In this document: piece after piece, positions 30,667 to 40,409 of the stretch
Layout: the number at the start of each line of letters is the position of its first letter
How positions within the stretch are numbered: the stretch's first letter is position 1
Assembly (NCBI RefSeq): GCF_023715615.1
Contig: NZ_JAMBOM010000007.1
Span: 112,380-176,379, forward strand
Direction of reading: 5' to 3'
Length of the DNA: 64,000 nt
Source of the DNA: Sporosarcina aquimarina
Lineage (GTDB): Bacteria; Bacillota; Bacilli; Bacillales_A; Planococcaceae
Notes under the pieces: model-generated
The model's input: only the letters and a program-made list of their open reading frames with translations
Told to the model about the DNA's origin: nothing
The model's database searches: none
Program-made: the position numbers and the translations under genes

Positions 30667-31350
30667 CCCGATTGTTGTTCGACTGAACCCCATCGTTCTG
30701 CACGGCTACCCGCTCGTTTCTCGGTTGAACCCGCTCGTTCCCACGGACTACCCGATCGTTTCTCCGCTCAACCGCCTCGTTCCCCCCGGCTACCCGACCG
30801 TTTCTCCACTGCACCCGATCGTTCTCCCCGGCTACCCGACCGTTTCTCGGCTCAACCCGATCGTTCTCCCCGGCTACCCGACCGTTTCTCCACTGCACCC
30901 GCTCGTTCCCACGGGCTACCCGATCGTTTCTCCACTCAACCCGCTCGTTCCACACGGCTACCCGATCGTTTCTCCGCTCAACCCGCTCGTTCCCACAGAC
31001 TACCCGATCGTTTCTCCACCACACCCGATCGTTCTCCCCGGCTACCCGACCTTTTCTCCGCTCAACCCGCTCGTTCCCACGGACTACCCGATCGTTTCTC
31101 CGCTCAACCCGATCGTTCCACACGGGCTACCCGACCTTTTCTCCGCTCAACCCGATCGTTCCCACGGGCTACCCGATCGTTTCTCCACTGCACCCGCTCG
31201 TTCCCACGGGCTACCCGATCGTTTCTCGGCTCAACCCGATCGTTTCCACGGACTACCCGCTCGTTCTCCCGGGCTACCCGACCTTTTCTCGGCTCAACCC
31301 GACCGTTTCTCCGCTCAACCCGCTCGTTCCACACGGCTACCCGATCGTTC
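30667..31350. repeat. Tandem array of alternating 21-nt units (33 copies)
   Basis: Thirty-two full units and one partial, each beginning CCCG(A/C)(T/C)CG. Type A ends TTTCTCCGCTCAA and type B ends TTCCCACGGGCTA; they alternate strictly through unit 28, then run B-B-A-A-B-A. One unit (starting 31108) has 22 nt. Since 21 is divisible by three, all three plus frames and one minus frame (heptads such as VERRNDR and VARGNER) stay open, but the extra base breaks each. GC of the unit consensus is about 60%. It fills the space between the convergent prsA and yhaM terminators. The rest of that space, 30425-30666, holds no gene I can see. Confidence 0.95.
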
Positions 31351-31380
31351 AAAGATTCATCAACACGCTTCCCCACAACA

Positions 31381-31409
31381 AAAAAGGAGCTTCCGCGGAA
31401 GCTCCTTTT
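31381..31409. terminator. yhaM terminator (bidirectional hairpin)
   Basis: Perfect 20-bp palindrome GGAGCTTCCGCGGAAGCTCC flanked by A and T runs, so it can stop transcription from both sides. Confidence 0.9.
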
Positions 31410-31417
31410 CATCGTTT

Positions 31418-32356
31418 TCATTCAAATGTTGGCTTGTAGAATGAACGGTTCTCCAATGGGAAAATGCGTTCTGAGAACTCTCCTGGCTCAGTTTTACTCA
31501 TCGCTCGGTTCAGCATGTTCATTTTGGCATCGATATTATCAATGTAGTGCAGCATTTCTGCTTCCGGTAACATAGGACGTTTCGGGCTGCCCCACTCTTC
31601 TTTTCCGTGATGGGAGAGCACCATGTGCTGCAGCAACATCACTTCTTCTCCTGATACATCTAGTTCATCAGCAGCTTTCGAAATTTCCGTTACCATGATG
31701 CTAATATGTCCAAGCAAATTTCCTTCTACTGTGTAATGAGCTGCAACTGGTCCGGATAATTCGATGACTTTCCCGATATCATGCAAAATCACACCTGAGT
31801 ACAATAAGTCCTTGTTCAAGGTTGGATACAGATCCGCCACCGCTTTGGCTAGCTTCAACATGGAAACCACATGATCGAGTAATCCTGATACATAATCGTG
31901 GTGATTCCGTGTTGCCGCAGGATACATCATGAATGCTTCTTGATGCTTTTTGATCAAATGACGGGTAATCCGTTGAATCTGGGGGTTCTTCATCTCGAAG
32001 AAGAATTGCATTAACTCATCCATCAATTCCTCTTTACTTTTTTCAGCAGAAGGCACGAGATCGGACATTGTAATCCCTTCATCAGCTTTCGCAGGGCGAA
32101 TGCTCTTAATGCGTAGCTGGTTTTTCCCACGATACTCGTGAACTTCCCCTCCTACGCGTACGATGGCAGCTGCAGGGTACAATCGCTCTTGCTCTTCTCC
32201 CGTATCCCAAAGCTTTGCTTCCAGGTCCCCACTTTTGTCTTGTAGTACAAGTGACATGAATGGACTACCTTGCTGAGTGACACCCTTTGTGGATTGTTTG
32301 ACGAACAAAAATAAGTCTACCGGTTCTCCTACTTTATGATCTAATAGTTTTTTCAT
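31418..32356 (-). CDS. yhaM: 3'-5' exoribonuclease YhaM
   Basis: A 312-residue protein with an N-terminal OB-type nucleic-acid domain (about 10-100) and an HD phosphohydrolase domain ([17 protein letters not shown], with His-Asp metal ligands, and [12 protein letters not shown]). In B. subtilis YhaM degrades RNA and DNA 3'-5'. The ATG overlaps the yhaN stop by 4 nt, forming a yhaO-yhaN-yhaM operon. Confidence 0.94.
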   Translation of the reverse strand: MKKLLDHKVGEPVDLFLFVKQSTKGVTQQGSPFMSLVLQDKSGDLEAKLWDTGEEQERLYPAAAIVRVGGEVHEYRGKNQLRIKSIRPAKADEGITMSDLVPSAEKSKEELMDELMQFFFEMKNPQIQRITRHLIKKHQEAFMMYPAATRNHHDYVSGLLDHVVSMLKLAKAVADLYPTLNKDLLYSGVILHDIGKVIELSGPVAAHYTVEGNLLGHISIMVTEISKAADELDVSGEEVMLLQHMVLSHHGKEEWGSPKRPMLPEAEMLHYIDNIDAKMNMLNRAMSKTEPGEFSERIFPLENRSFYKPTFE

Positions 32357-35253
32357 AATGCAACTCCTTTAGGTGAGTTTCCAATTTCGGAAACATTAAT
32401 AATTTTTGCTTCTGGCCACTGAGGAGCTAGCGTCTCATGGCATGTAAATACGATAAATTGATGATTTGACGCCAATTTCGCTATGAGTTCAGTCATGTAG
32501 GAAAGCCGTTTTGCATCAAAATGGACAAACGGATCATCCATAATAATTGGAAACGGAGCTTGATTCTCTAACTCACTCGCAAGCGATAGTCGAAGCGCTA
32601 AATACGCTTGTTCTTTCGTTGCTTGACTCAACTCCGCAATCGCAAACGATTGACCATCTTTGCGCATTGCTTGAAACTGTCCGTCTGGATGAATCTCTAA
32701 TTGCGCATACTGTCCAGCTGTTAGATGATGATACATCTCATTGGCACGCGTTAGTACGGCAGGTAACTTCTTCTCTTTCAACTCTCCCATCGTTTGACGA
32801 ATCGCTTCAGCCGCTACTTGCCGACTGGACCAAGATTTTGCCAGGGAGTTGAATTCCGCTTTTTTGTTTTCATAAAGCTGTTGTGTATGCAGATGGGCAT
32901 CGTCAGATAGAAGTGCTTTCGTTTTATGCAGTAAAGCAGCACGTTCTTCTGTCAACTCCGAAATTGCACGCTCTGCAGCTAACAACTGCTCTTCCGATAG
33001 GGTAAGTTGTTGTTGGATCCATCCTTCATCATCACCAAACTCCTCCGCATGATGAAGCGTCTTCAACTGATCATCCAATCCGTTTAAACTTAGTTGTAAA
33101 GTTTGAACATGTTGCCAACGATCATATGCATCGTAGAATGATTGTTTGTCAGAAACGCCTGCCAGCTCGAATAATTGTTGCTCTTGTTCTCGATACGCCT
33201 GCAGTTCAAGCTGTTTCTCTTCCAGCGTTCTTGATAGTTCCTTCACTTGACGCTTATAATTTTCGGCTGAGAGGGAGGCATCACGCAGTTTTCGTGCTTC
33301 TTGCCTAATTAAAGTATACAGGTCTGCTTCTGGAACTTCACGCTCCAGCACTGTGCGTGCAGACTCAAGATGTTGCTCAACCTTTTCATAGGTTTCCTGA
33401 CGATCATTCAATCGCTCCACTAAGAATCTATCCGTTTCTTGCAACTGACGTACCAAACGGAACAACTCAGGAATCACTTCAATTCCCGTTGAAGCAGGCA
33501 AGCTACAAACGAGAAGTTCTTCTGTAAGCTGTCTACGGGCATTCATTTCTTCTTGAGTCTGGGATGCTAAATTGTTTCTAAGGGAATCTATGTCCATCGC
33601 ATGACCATCAATTGTCAGGTTCAACTGCTCTGCTTGTCGGATAAAATCATTCGTCCTCTTGCACAGTTCTTCAAAGGCCACTTCTTTTCCTTCATAAGCT
33701 TTTACAAGTGCACTCATTTCTTTCATGCGTTCATCTGATTGCGAAGGAGCTTGCTGCTTTTGCATTAGCCCATACCCACTAACTGCTGCAATAATTACGC
33801 CTAGTACAGCGATGATCCACTGTTGCTGCAATACCCCATAGCCAGCCACTACTATCGCCGCAGCGAGCAAGATCCATATCATTGCTTTAGATGATGGTTC
33901 CTGTTCTTTTCTAGCAAAAGACACGTACGCTTTCGCTTCAGAAAGACGCGCTCGTACTGACGGCCACTTTGCTGCTTGTGCTTGTTCCTCAGGAGTTGGC
34001 GCATCAGCGTTCAGTCTATCCAGTTGCTGAACAGTTCTTCGCTTCAGCTCTTCGGTACGTTGCAGTTCCAACTGAGTGGATTGAACAGCACGTTCTGCGC
34101 GTTTTACATATTCCACTAATTCCTGAAAGCGTTGCTCCTGAGTGAACGAACTATCTAGTTGTACAAGAGCCTCTACTGCAGAAGACTCTGATGCACCGAG
34201 TAAACCAAGTAGTCGCTGTCGCTCCGATGTTAACCGGATAATGTCTGACTTAGCGCTTACAAGCTCCTGTTGCAGTACTTGCCAATCCGATTCTTTCGCA
34301 AGTAATGCTTCAACTGCTACTTCCCGATCTTTTTGCCCCTCTTTTTCCAGCTTATCCTTCACATTTTGAAATTGAAATGAAGCCCTTGTGTGAATCGCTT
34401 CTGCTTCAAGTTTTTTACTTTCCAACATTTCTTGATCACGTATGCCGTTCGGAGGAAACTCATTCTGACCGAGTTCCTGAATTTCAGTAAGCAACCGATT
34501 TCTGTTTGCAATAATCGGGATACGTAAGAGAGCGCTCTCAAGCTTTTTTGACTCTGCTTGGCAGTTCTGCATCTTACTCCTTTCCACGATTAGTTGCCTC
34601 TCCACTTCTTCCAGTCGAATCACGGCGGGTTCGTATTCATCCACTTTTGCTCTTTGTGTTTTCAGTGTCTCTTCTAACTCACGGAGTTCCTTTAAAAGTA
34701 CGTTCATCTGAGGATTTTTGCCCGATTTTTTAAACAGCTCCGCCTTTTCTTTCTCTAGCTTTTTTTCTAATTGAAGCAACGAATCGATTCCGGTTGTACC
34801 GGACGATAGTAATGTACGGCTTAGCTCATCGGAATCCATTTGCTCCAAACCTTGTAGTTGAAACAAGGAAAACGAAAAGACCGACTCAAAGGCTGCACGA
34901 TCATACTGACGTAAAAGATCGTTAAGTTCTGCTTGCCCGCCAGTCGTACCATTTTCGAAGCGTACAGTTACGTCTCCAGCAGATTTCCCACGAATCCGTT
35001 CGACTTCAACTACACCATACTTTTTATCGTTGATCACAATTTTCCCACCATAGCTTGAACCGGTTTTGGGTTCATAGCGCAACAACGCGTTGTTTTTAGG
35101 TGGAAATCCAAACAATACTTGCAGGATGAATTGGTAGATCGTCGTTTTTCCTGCTTCATTCTCTCCGTATATTACAGTGACTCCATCCCCTAGCTCGATC
35201 GTCACATTGCTGTGGCGGCCAAATCCATAGATTGTTAACCGCTCAATTTTCAT
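32353..35253 (-). CDS. yhaN: SbcC/Rad50-like ATPase YhaN with central membrane segments
   Basis: A 966-residue SMC-like ATPase. Walker [10 protein letters not shown] is at about residue 33-41 and the Walker B region [14 protein letters not shown] is near the C-terminus, separated by long coiled coils. Unusually for an SMC-type protein, two adjacent hydrophobic helices ([19 protein letters not shown] and [19 protein letters not shown]) sit near residues 450-495. Paired with the YhaO phosphoesterase, as SbcC is with SbcD; the role in DNA repair is inference. Confidence 0.88.
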   Translation of the reverse strand: MKIERLTIYGFGRHSNVTIELGDGVTVIYGENEAGKTTIYQFILQVLFGFPPKNNALLRYEPKTGSSYGGKIVINDKKYGVVEVERIRGKSAGDVTVRFENGTTGGQAELNDLLRQYDRAAFESVFSFSLFQLQGLEQMDSDELSRTLLSSGTTGIDSLLQLEKKLEKEKAELFKKSGKNPQMNVLLKELRELEETLKTQRAKVDEYEPAVIRLEEVERQLIVERSKMQNCQAESKKLESALLRIPIIANRNRLLTEIQELGQNEFPPNGIRDQEMLESKKLEAEAIHTRASFQFQNVKDKLEKEGQKDREVAVEALLAKESDWQVLQQELVSAKSDIIRLTSERQRLLGLLGASESSAVEALVQLDSSFTQEQRFQELVEYVKRAERAVQSTQLELQRTEELKRRTVQQLDRLNADAPTPEEQAQAAKWPSVRARLSEAKAYVSFARKEQEPSSKAMIWILLAAAIVVAGYGVLQQQWIIAVLGVIIAAVSGYGLMQKQQAPSQSDERMKEMSALVKAYEGKEVAFEELCKRTNDFIRQAEQLNLTIDGHAMDIDSLRNNLASQTQEEMNARRQLTEELLVCSLPASTGIEVIPELFRLVRQLQETDRFLVERLNDRQETYEKVEQHLESARTVLEREVPEADLYTLIRQEARKLRDASLSAENYKRQVKELSRTLEEKQLELQAYREQEQQLFELAGVSDKQSFYDAYDRWQHVQTLQLSLNGLDDQLKTLHHAEEFGDDEGWIQQQLTLSEEQLLAAERAISELTEERAALLHKTKALLSDDAHLHTQQLYENKKAEFNSLAKSWSSRQVAAEAIRQTMGELKEKKLPAVLTRANEMYHHLTAGQYAQLEIHPDGQFQAMRKDGQSFAIAELSQATKEQAYLALRLSLASELENQAPFPIIMDDPFVHFDAKRLSYMTELIAKLASNHQFIVFTCHETLAPQWPEAKIINVSEIGNSPKGVAL

Positions 35254-35265
35254 TACTCGTCACCT

Positions 35266-36477
35266 CTATTTCCATGTCGAGAGCTCATTTGAAATGAGTT
35301 TTCCTGCTTCTCTGCTCAATTCCTCTTTCATATCATTGGATAATGGAGACAAATAGGGTCCGGAGCGCGCATGCTGATAAACGTCTTGCAACACCGTTTT
35401 CCAATCGTCTTCATCCCAATTGTCCATCTGCTCTTTCACGGATCTAACGAGTGGAGAATCTGGCAACAGCGTACTCTTTTGCTTCGACTCAAAGAAGAGC
35501 TCAGAGAACCAGGCATTACGATCCGCTGATTCACGTAGAACTTCTAGCCATTCTTCGTCTGATGAACCGCTGAATAGCTGTGATGCCTCGGAGCCAATGT
35601 GAACGTTTCTGACACTTAACATACTCGCGCCATTCCGCTCAACGACTTCAGTTGCAGCATTCTGACAGGCAGTCAACCACTCATTGGCAAGCCCCATTTC
35701 CGTACAATCGATCTCGATTTCATCAAACACGAGAACCGATGTCGGAACGAAGTTGAGTGAGGAAACATTCTCCTCAAGTTCCACTTCGTAAAACCCTTTC
35801 ACTCCCTGTTCGTTGCGATGTCGTCCTTGTAAGTTTCCCGGATAGACGATTGGGGGTCCATTATGTAAAAGTTGCCGTTTATGAATATGTCCAAGCGCCC
35901 AATAATGATAGCCTTTTTCTATCAATGCTTCTTTTGTAAATGGGGCATAGACGGCATGCGTTTCTTCCCCTGCGATACTGCCATGAAGCATGCCAATGTC
36001 AACTGTGCCTGGTTCACGATTCGCTTTCGGGTAGTGTCCGATCATCGCTTCTTTAATGTGACGCTCCTTATAGCTGAACCCATGGATCCGAATATTTAGC
36101 CCCCTGACAACAAGTTCTGAAGTTTCCACTTCCGGACCAAATACTGTCACGTTATCCGGTAATTGAAATCGTGTCCACTTACCTCCCAGATGATCATGGT
36201 TTCCATAGGAAATGAATACCGGAATACTAGCTTGCTGCAAACGCTCGAGTCCTTTGACAAATCTCATTTGTGCGCGCAAACTCCGATCTTCACCGTCATA
36301 AATATCGCCTACAATGAGAACAAAATCCGGTTTGGTCTTCTCCGCATACTGGATGAGTTTTTCATAGGCTGCAAATGTACTTTCACGAAGTTCCGTCAGT
36401 CGAGATATCGGCATGTCCGTAATTCCTTTAAATGGACTGTCTAAATGTAAGTCCGCAGTATGTAGGAATTTAATCAT
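35266..36477 (-). CDS. yhaO: SbcD-like metallophosphoesterase YhaO
   Basis: A 403-residue calcineurin-type phosphoesterase. Motifs in order: FLHTADLHLDSPF, VGDIYDGED, YGNHDHLGG, MLHGSIAGEE and LGHIHKRQ. Start at ATG 36477 (GGGAGGTG upstream); the frame is open 24 codons further but has no ribosome site. The probable partner is YhaN, encoded 12 nt downstream, as a nuclease-ATPase complex. Confidence 0.92.
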   Translation of the reverse strand: MIKFLHTADLHLDSPFKGITDMPISRLTELRESTFAAYEKLIQYAEKTKPDFVLIVGDIYDGEDRSLRAQMRFVKGLERLQQASIPVFISYGNHDHLGGKWTRFQLPDNVTVFGPEVETSELVVRGLNIRIHGFSYKERHIKEAMIGHYPKANREPGTVDIGMLHGSIAGEETHAVYAPFTKEALIEKGYHYWALGHIHKRQLLHNGPPIVYPGNLQGRHRNEQGVKGFYEVELEENVSSLNFVPTSVLVFDEIEIDCTEMGLANEWLTACQNAATEVVERNGASMLSVRNVHIGSEASQLFSGSSDEEWLEVLRESADRNAWFSELFFESKQKSTLLPDSPLVRSVKEQMDNWDEDDWKTVLQDVYQHARSGPYLSPLSNDMKEELSREAGKLISNELSTWK

Positions 36478-36576
36478 GAATAGTAGACACCTCCCAAAAC
36501 GAATATTTGTTCTAATTTTACCATATTTTCCGTTACTGCGCGACAGCAATCAAGAGTTTTCGTTTGCAAAAACTTC

Positions 36577-36611
36577 ACAAAAAAGCAGAGGATTCGTACC
36601 TTCCTCTGCTT
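36577..36611 (-). terminator. yhaP terminator
   Basis: GCAGAGGA/TCCTCTGC stem with six T on the minus strand. Confidence 0.85.
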
Positions 36612-36635
36612 GAGCATACAATTATTCATATTGTC

Positions 36636-37892
36636 TTATTCTTTTCCTAACTGAATGGCTTTCTTAATATCCTTCAATGATCGAGATGGACCGTACATTA
36701 GAACGCCTCCACGATAGACACGCGCTCCGAACCATCCCAGTACAAAGATGGTCACAAGCATAATTACAATCGCAAGTAGGGGTTCCCACATCGGTAGATC
36801 CAGCATGCCTACGCGTAAAAACATCACTAGCGGTGTGAAGAATGGGAAGAATGATGCGTACTTCAAATAAACGAGTTCAGGATTCCCTAACCCTGAAGCA
36901 GCTAATATGAATGCTGCAACAATCATAAGCGTCATCGGCATAATCATTTGCTGGACGTCTTCCGTTCGGCTTACGAGAGAGCCTAAAAGAGCTGCTAGCG
37001 TTGCGTATAAGAAGTATCCGAGTAAGAAGAACACAACTGCATATACAAGTGTCATCGGATTAATGTCTGTAACGTTAAAGAAGCTGCCGATTCCCTCTGT
37101 TGCTTCTGAGGGAGAAGTTTTAAAAGCGATGAAGCCTGCAATTCCGTAAAGCAAGATCTGAACAATACCTAGTGTTCCGATACCGAGTACTTTAGCAAAC
37201 ATATGCTTTACTGGAGATACACTGGAGATCAGAATTTCCATCACGCGGGATGATTTTTCCGTTGCGACTTCGGTTGCAATCATTCCTGAGTAAAGGATGA
37301 CAGCAAAATAGATGACAAACATGAGGACATACACTAAGATACGTGCCTGATTCAACTCATCTTCAGATTTTGCTGAAGCAGAAATATTATTCTTTTCAAA
37401 GTTTACTTGTGTAAAAAGAGAATCTACTTGTTCACTGGACAAGGAAAGTTCATCCGCTTTGACTCCTGCCTGTACGGTTTGCAGTGCATTACGCAACGTT
37501 TCCGGCAGACTCGTTTCTATGCTACTGAGAGTCGTATACTTCGCCTGGATTGTGTTGGTTTCATCCAAAGAGAGTGTTAAAAACGAGTCAATGTCTTCTG
37601 AACGTACTTGTTTCTCAAGCTCTTTTTCACTTTCCTCTGTCGCCTCTACCGTAATATCGGACTCGTTCGATTGGAGGACTGCTGCGAGTGGATCCTTAAG
37701 TTGCCCACTTGCGTCGATCACTTTCAGTGTTGTGGGCTCGTCGCCACCAATCCCATCAATTGAATCGAGAATTCTTGGTAAGTTCGAGAGTAAAAAGATT
37801 CCCGCTACCACTAGTACTGTTGTTATGACAAATGACTTCGTTTTCGCTTTCGTCATAAATGCTTGTTTAAATATGATCCAGAATTCACGCAT
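36636..37892 (-). CDS. ABC-2 type transporter permease (YhaP, NatB-like)
   Basis: A 418-residue permease: one N-terminal transmembrane helix, a large extracytoplasmic domain (about 45-170), then five or six helices at the C-terminal half. This layout matches NatB/YhaP. Start at 37892 is supported by GGGGAAGGAAC. It overlaps yhaQ by 8 nt. NatAB exports sodium, but the substrate here is not shown. Confidence 0.88.
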   Translation of the reverse strand: MREFWIIFKQAFMTKAKTKSFVITTVLVVAGIFLLSNLPRILDSIDGIGGDEPTTLKVIDASGQLKDPLAAVLQSNESDITVEATEESEKELEKQVRSEDIDSFLTLSLDETNTIQAKYTTLSSIETSLPETLRNALQTVQAGVKADELSLSSEQVDSLFTQVNFEKNNISASAKSEDELNQARILVYVLMFVIYFAVILYSGMIATEVATEKSSRVMEILISSVSPVKHMFAKVLGIGTLGIVQILLYGIAGFIAFKTSPSEATEGIGSFFNVTDINPMTLVYAVVFFLLGYFLYATLAALLGSLVSRTEDVQQMIMPMTLMIVAAFILAASGLGNPELVYLKYASFFPFFTPLVMFLRVGMLDLPMWEPLLAIVIMLVTIFVLGWFGARVYRGGVLMYGPSRSLKDIKKAIQLGKE

Positions 37893-38784
37893 GTTCCTTC
37901 CCCACCTTTGCAATGAAGATATCTTGAAGTGTCGGTTCTTCGATTTCAAATTGACGGACAGGTCCAGCCTTTAATGCCTCCGTCAGAAGTAGCTCTGCCG
38001 TTTCGTCAGAATCCACTTGATAGACTGCTCCTTCGATCGTCGGCTTTACAGAGTTCACGCCTGGAAGCCCAGCAAGTGCATCCAGTTTATAATCTGAACG
38101 GATTCGCACATTTTGTTTCCCCAATGAGCGTTTCACTTCTTTCAATGTCCCACTGACAATTTGCTTTCCGTGGTCAATTATGCTGAATTGCTCACACAAT
38201 TCTTCAACATGATCCATCCGATGACTGGAAAAAACAATTGTTGCTCCGCTATTTCTAATATCCAGAATCGCCTTTTTTAACATTTCAACGTTTACCGGGT
38301 CTAGGCCAGAGAAAGGTTCATCCAAAATAATTAGTTTCGGCTTATGTAAAAGAGCTGCAATCACTTGGATTTTCTGCTGATTCCCTTTTGACAGTTCCTC
38401 TACTTTTTTGTTCAAATACTGCGGCACTTCAAAACGATCGAGCCAACCGCCAATTTCCCGCTTTGCATCGGAACGTTTCATGCCTCGGAGCTCCGCTAAA
38501 AAGAGCAATTGTTCTTCGACTTTCATTTTTGGATAAAGTCCGCGCTCCTCAGGTAGATAGCCAATATGAGGGCTCGTCGTATAAGAGATTGGTTTTCCAT
38601 TCCAAGTAATAGTTCCTTCGTTCGGTGTCAGCAGTCCGAGAATCATTCGAAATGTCGTTGTTTTGCCTGCACCGTTCGCCCCTAAAAAACCATACATCGC
38701 TCCTTCTCCAACTGTTAACGAAAGGTCATTCACAGCTGTGAAATCACCGAATCGCTTTGTCACGTGTTCAATTTGTAATGCCAT
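37885..38784 (-). CDS. ABC transporter ATP-binding protein (YhaQ, NatA-like)
   Basis: A 299-residue ABC ATPase with Walker A GANGAGKTT, signature LSKGNQQKIQ, Walker B KLIILDEPFSGLD and H-loop SSHR, plus a C-terminal regulatory domain. Partner of the YhaP permease. A NatA-type transporter with unknown cargo. Confidence 0.92.
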   Translation of the reverse strand: MALQIEHVTKRFGDFTAVNDLSLTVGEGAMYGFLGANGAGKTTTFRMILGLLTPNEGTITWNGKPISYTTSPHIGYLPEERGLYPKMKVEEQLLFLAELRGMKRSDAKREIGGWLDRFEVPQYLNKKVEELSKGNQQKIQVIAALLHKPKLIILDEPFSGLDPVNVEMLKKAILDIRNSGATIVFSSHRMDHVEELCEQFSIIDHGKQIVSGTLKEVKRSLGKQNVRIRSDYKLDALAGLPGVNSVKPTIEGAVYQVDSDETAELLLTEALKAGPVRQFEIEEPTLQDIFIAKVGKEHA

Positions 38785-38883
38785 GGTTATACTCCCCCTT
38801 ATTTCTCTATATTAAAGATTACGATTAACGAACCCGATTCGTTTCAATTTTTCGCAATCCCTCTGACTATTTCACTACTTATC

Positions 38884-39183
38884 TTATAGTTTTCTGTTAT
38901 AGATAAGAACTGCTACAAAATAGGTAGTGATTCCAACAGCATACAAACTTGCTAATAACATAGATGCGAGCGTCCATCCCTCTACGATTAAAGCTACTAT
39001 TGAGAGGAGATAAGACAGTCCAATGAAAGTAATCCATGATACCGTTCTTGCTTTAACATGAACTTTTTCATATCGTTCATCAAATAATCGACTTTTTTTA
39101 CCTTTTCGCCAATAAATCAAAGCAATAATTGAAACGACTCCGAAACCTACAATGAAACCAGAAGCGGTTGAAAACCAATCCAC
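38884..39183 (-). CDS. Small membrane protein cotranscribed with an XRE regulator
   Basis: A 99-residue protein with about four hydrophobic segments and a central charged loop (RKGKKSRLFDERYEKVHVKA). The FDERYEKV motif recurs in small membrane proteins paired with YgzD-like regulators. Function unknown. Its ribosome site lies 15 nt after the upstream regulator, so the two form an operon. Confidence 0.75.
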   Translation of the reverse strand: MDWFSTASGFIVGFGVVSIIALIYWRKGKKSRLFDERYEKVHVKARTVSWITFIGLSYLLSIVALIVEGWTLASMLLASLYAVGITTYFVAVLIYNRKL

Positions 39184-39198
39184 TCAACTCCCCCCTTT

Positions 39199-39405
39199 CT
39201 ACTGTTCTTCCGTTTCATCTGGATTAAAAATCTTTTCTATGGGGCGATTGAACAACTTAGAAATCTTAAACGCTAAGATAAGCGATGGATTGTACCTACC
39301 TTTTTCTAAAGAGATAATCGTCTGACGAGATACTTCCAAACTTTCAGAAAGTTCATCTTGCGTTAGACCCATTTCCATTCGGATCTCTCTTATCAAGTTT
39401 TTCAC
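39199..39405 (-). CDS. XRE-family transcriptional regulator
   Basis: A 68-residue protein that is essentially one Cro/C1-type helix-turn-helix (TQDELSESLEVSRQTIISLE) followed by PIEKIF near the end, like the short YgzD-type regulators. GTG start behind GAGGGGA. It probably binds the tandem palindromes upstream and represses itself and the membrane-protein gene. Confidence 0.88.
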   Translation of the reverse strand: MKNLIREIRMEMGLTQDELSESLEVSRQTIISLEKGRYNPSLILAFKISKLFNRPIEKIFNPDETEEQ

Positions 39406-39461
39406 TCAAGGGGTCCCCTCTCTTCCCAATCTATAAGTAATAAAAGGGATATCATTCCGTA

Positions 39462-39493
39462 GTAAAGGTACCTTTACGTAAAGCGTACTTTAC
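39462..39493. promoter_or_regulatory. Two abutting 16-bp palindromes, candidate XRE operator
   Basis: GTAAAGGTACCTTTAC is a perfect palindrome and is followed without a gap by GTAAAGCGTACTTTAC. They overlap the -10 region of the predicted promoter of the divergent minus-strand regulator. The rest of 39406-39711 shows no gene. Confidence 0.75.
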
Positions 39494-39510
39494 TAACTAA
39501 TGAATGTCAA
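39482..39510 (-). promoter_or_regulatory. Promoter of the XRE-membrane protein operon
   Basis: TTGACA (39505-39510), 17-nt spacer, TACGCT (39482-39487); the -10 is weak and lies inside the palindromes. Confidence 0.45.
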
Positions 39511-39717
39511 GCAACATTTACATTCTATTTGCGTGGTAGTTAGAAAAGACAGTGTGTATCTAAAAGTGATTACTTTAAACTCGCACTGTCTTAACCATCA
39601 CTTTAGTATGCAACCTAATCTCTATTCGTTGAACTAGGCATTCCTTCAGTAATGAATCACTATTCATTTATGGTAGGAAACGTGTATACTAGAGAAAAAG
39701 GATAGGAGTGGATGATT

Positions 39718-39903
39718 GTGAGGACGTATAAATTGACGGCGTATGAAAAAAACGGAAAAATGATTGCAGATGAAACCTTTACTGCAGATACAGATGAAGC
39801 AGCGAAAGTGAAAGGGCAATCGTTACTGGAAGAGCAAAACTTGCTCGATCAAACCCATCGTCTCGCTTCACCTGCAGGTAAATTATTGTTGTTTCATGTT
39901 TAA
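39718..39903 (+). CDS. YhzC-like small conserved protein
   Basis: About 61 residues, MRTYKLTAYEKNGK to SPAGKLLLFHV, with alternating basic and acidic stretches and no membrane segment. It resembles the small YhzC proteins of Bacillus. I prefer the GTG at 39718, nine bases from AGGAG, over the ATG at 39712. Function unknown. Confidence 0.7.
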   Translation: MRTYKLTAYEKNGKMIADETFTADTDEAAKVKGQSLLEEQNLLDQTHRLASPAGKLLLFHV

Positions 39904-39959
39904 AGCGTTATTCGATACAATGTGCTATTCTGTAAACAATCAGTTAGGAGGCGCATTCC

Positions 39960-40394
39960 ATGAAAATTGCTTTAATTGCCCACGATGAAAAAAAAGACGA
40001 GATGGTAAATTTCACGATTGCCTATGAATCGATATTTGAAAACTATACACTTTACGCTACGGGTACTACCGGAAAAAGAATTATGGAAGAAACTAACCTA
40101 CAAGTAAATCGTATGAATTCTGGACCACTTGGTGGAGATCAGCAAATTGGGGCAATGATTGCCACTGGAGAGTTAGATCTCATTCTTTTTTTCAGAGATC
40201 CATTGACTGCACAACCTCATGAGCCAGATGTCAGTGCACTGTTACGTCTTTGTGACGTATATGGCATTCCACTTGCAACGAACATTGCGACAGCTGAACT
40301 GCTCATTCGCTCCATTGAAAAAGGCTACTTTCAATGGCGGGATACTGTAAATAAATACAAACAAAAGACGCTTGCCCGCTTTGACCGCGGATAA
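39960..40394 (+). CDS. mgsA: Methylglyoxal synthase
   Basis: Converts dihydroxyacetone phosphate to methylglyoxal and phosphate, a bypass that releases phosphate when glycolytic intermediates pile up. A 144-residue protein with the family motifs [29 protein letters not shown] (catalytic Asp in GGD) and [14 protein letters not shown]. In B. subtilis Crh inhibits it, and crh is also in this window. Shares a terminator with the convergent RsbR-like gene. Confidence 0.95.
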   Translation: MKIALIAHDEKKDEMVNFTIAYESIFENYTLYATGTTGKRIMEETNLQVNRMNSGPLGGDQQIGAMIATGELDLILFFRDPLTAQPHEPDVSALLRLCDVYGIPLATNIATAELLIRSIEKGYFQWRDTVNKYKQKTLARFDRG

Positions 40395-40403
40395 GCGTCT
40401 TTT
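40363..40403. terminator. Bidirectional terminator, mgsA and rsbR-like gene
   Basis: AAAAGACGCTT/AAGCGTCTTTT stem that contains the 3' end of mgsA. Confidence 0.75.
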
Positions 40404-40409
40404 GCTAAT

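Noticed and set aside
30667..31350. CRISPR array
   Set aside because: There are no distinct spacers between identical repeats; units abut and alternate, and no cas gene is nearby.
30640..31575. Long plus-strand ORFs (311 and 239 codons) and minus-strand ORFs (165 and 105 codons) over the 21-nt array
   Set aside because: They arise because a 21-nt unit without stops stays open in many frames. They lack ribosome sites, run into a terminator and the yhaM gene, and the 22-nt unit shifts their frame.
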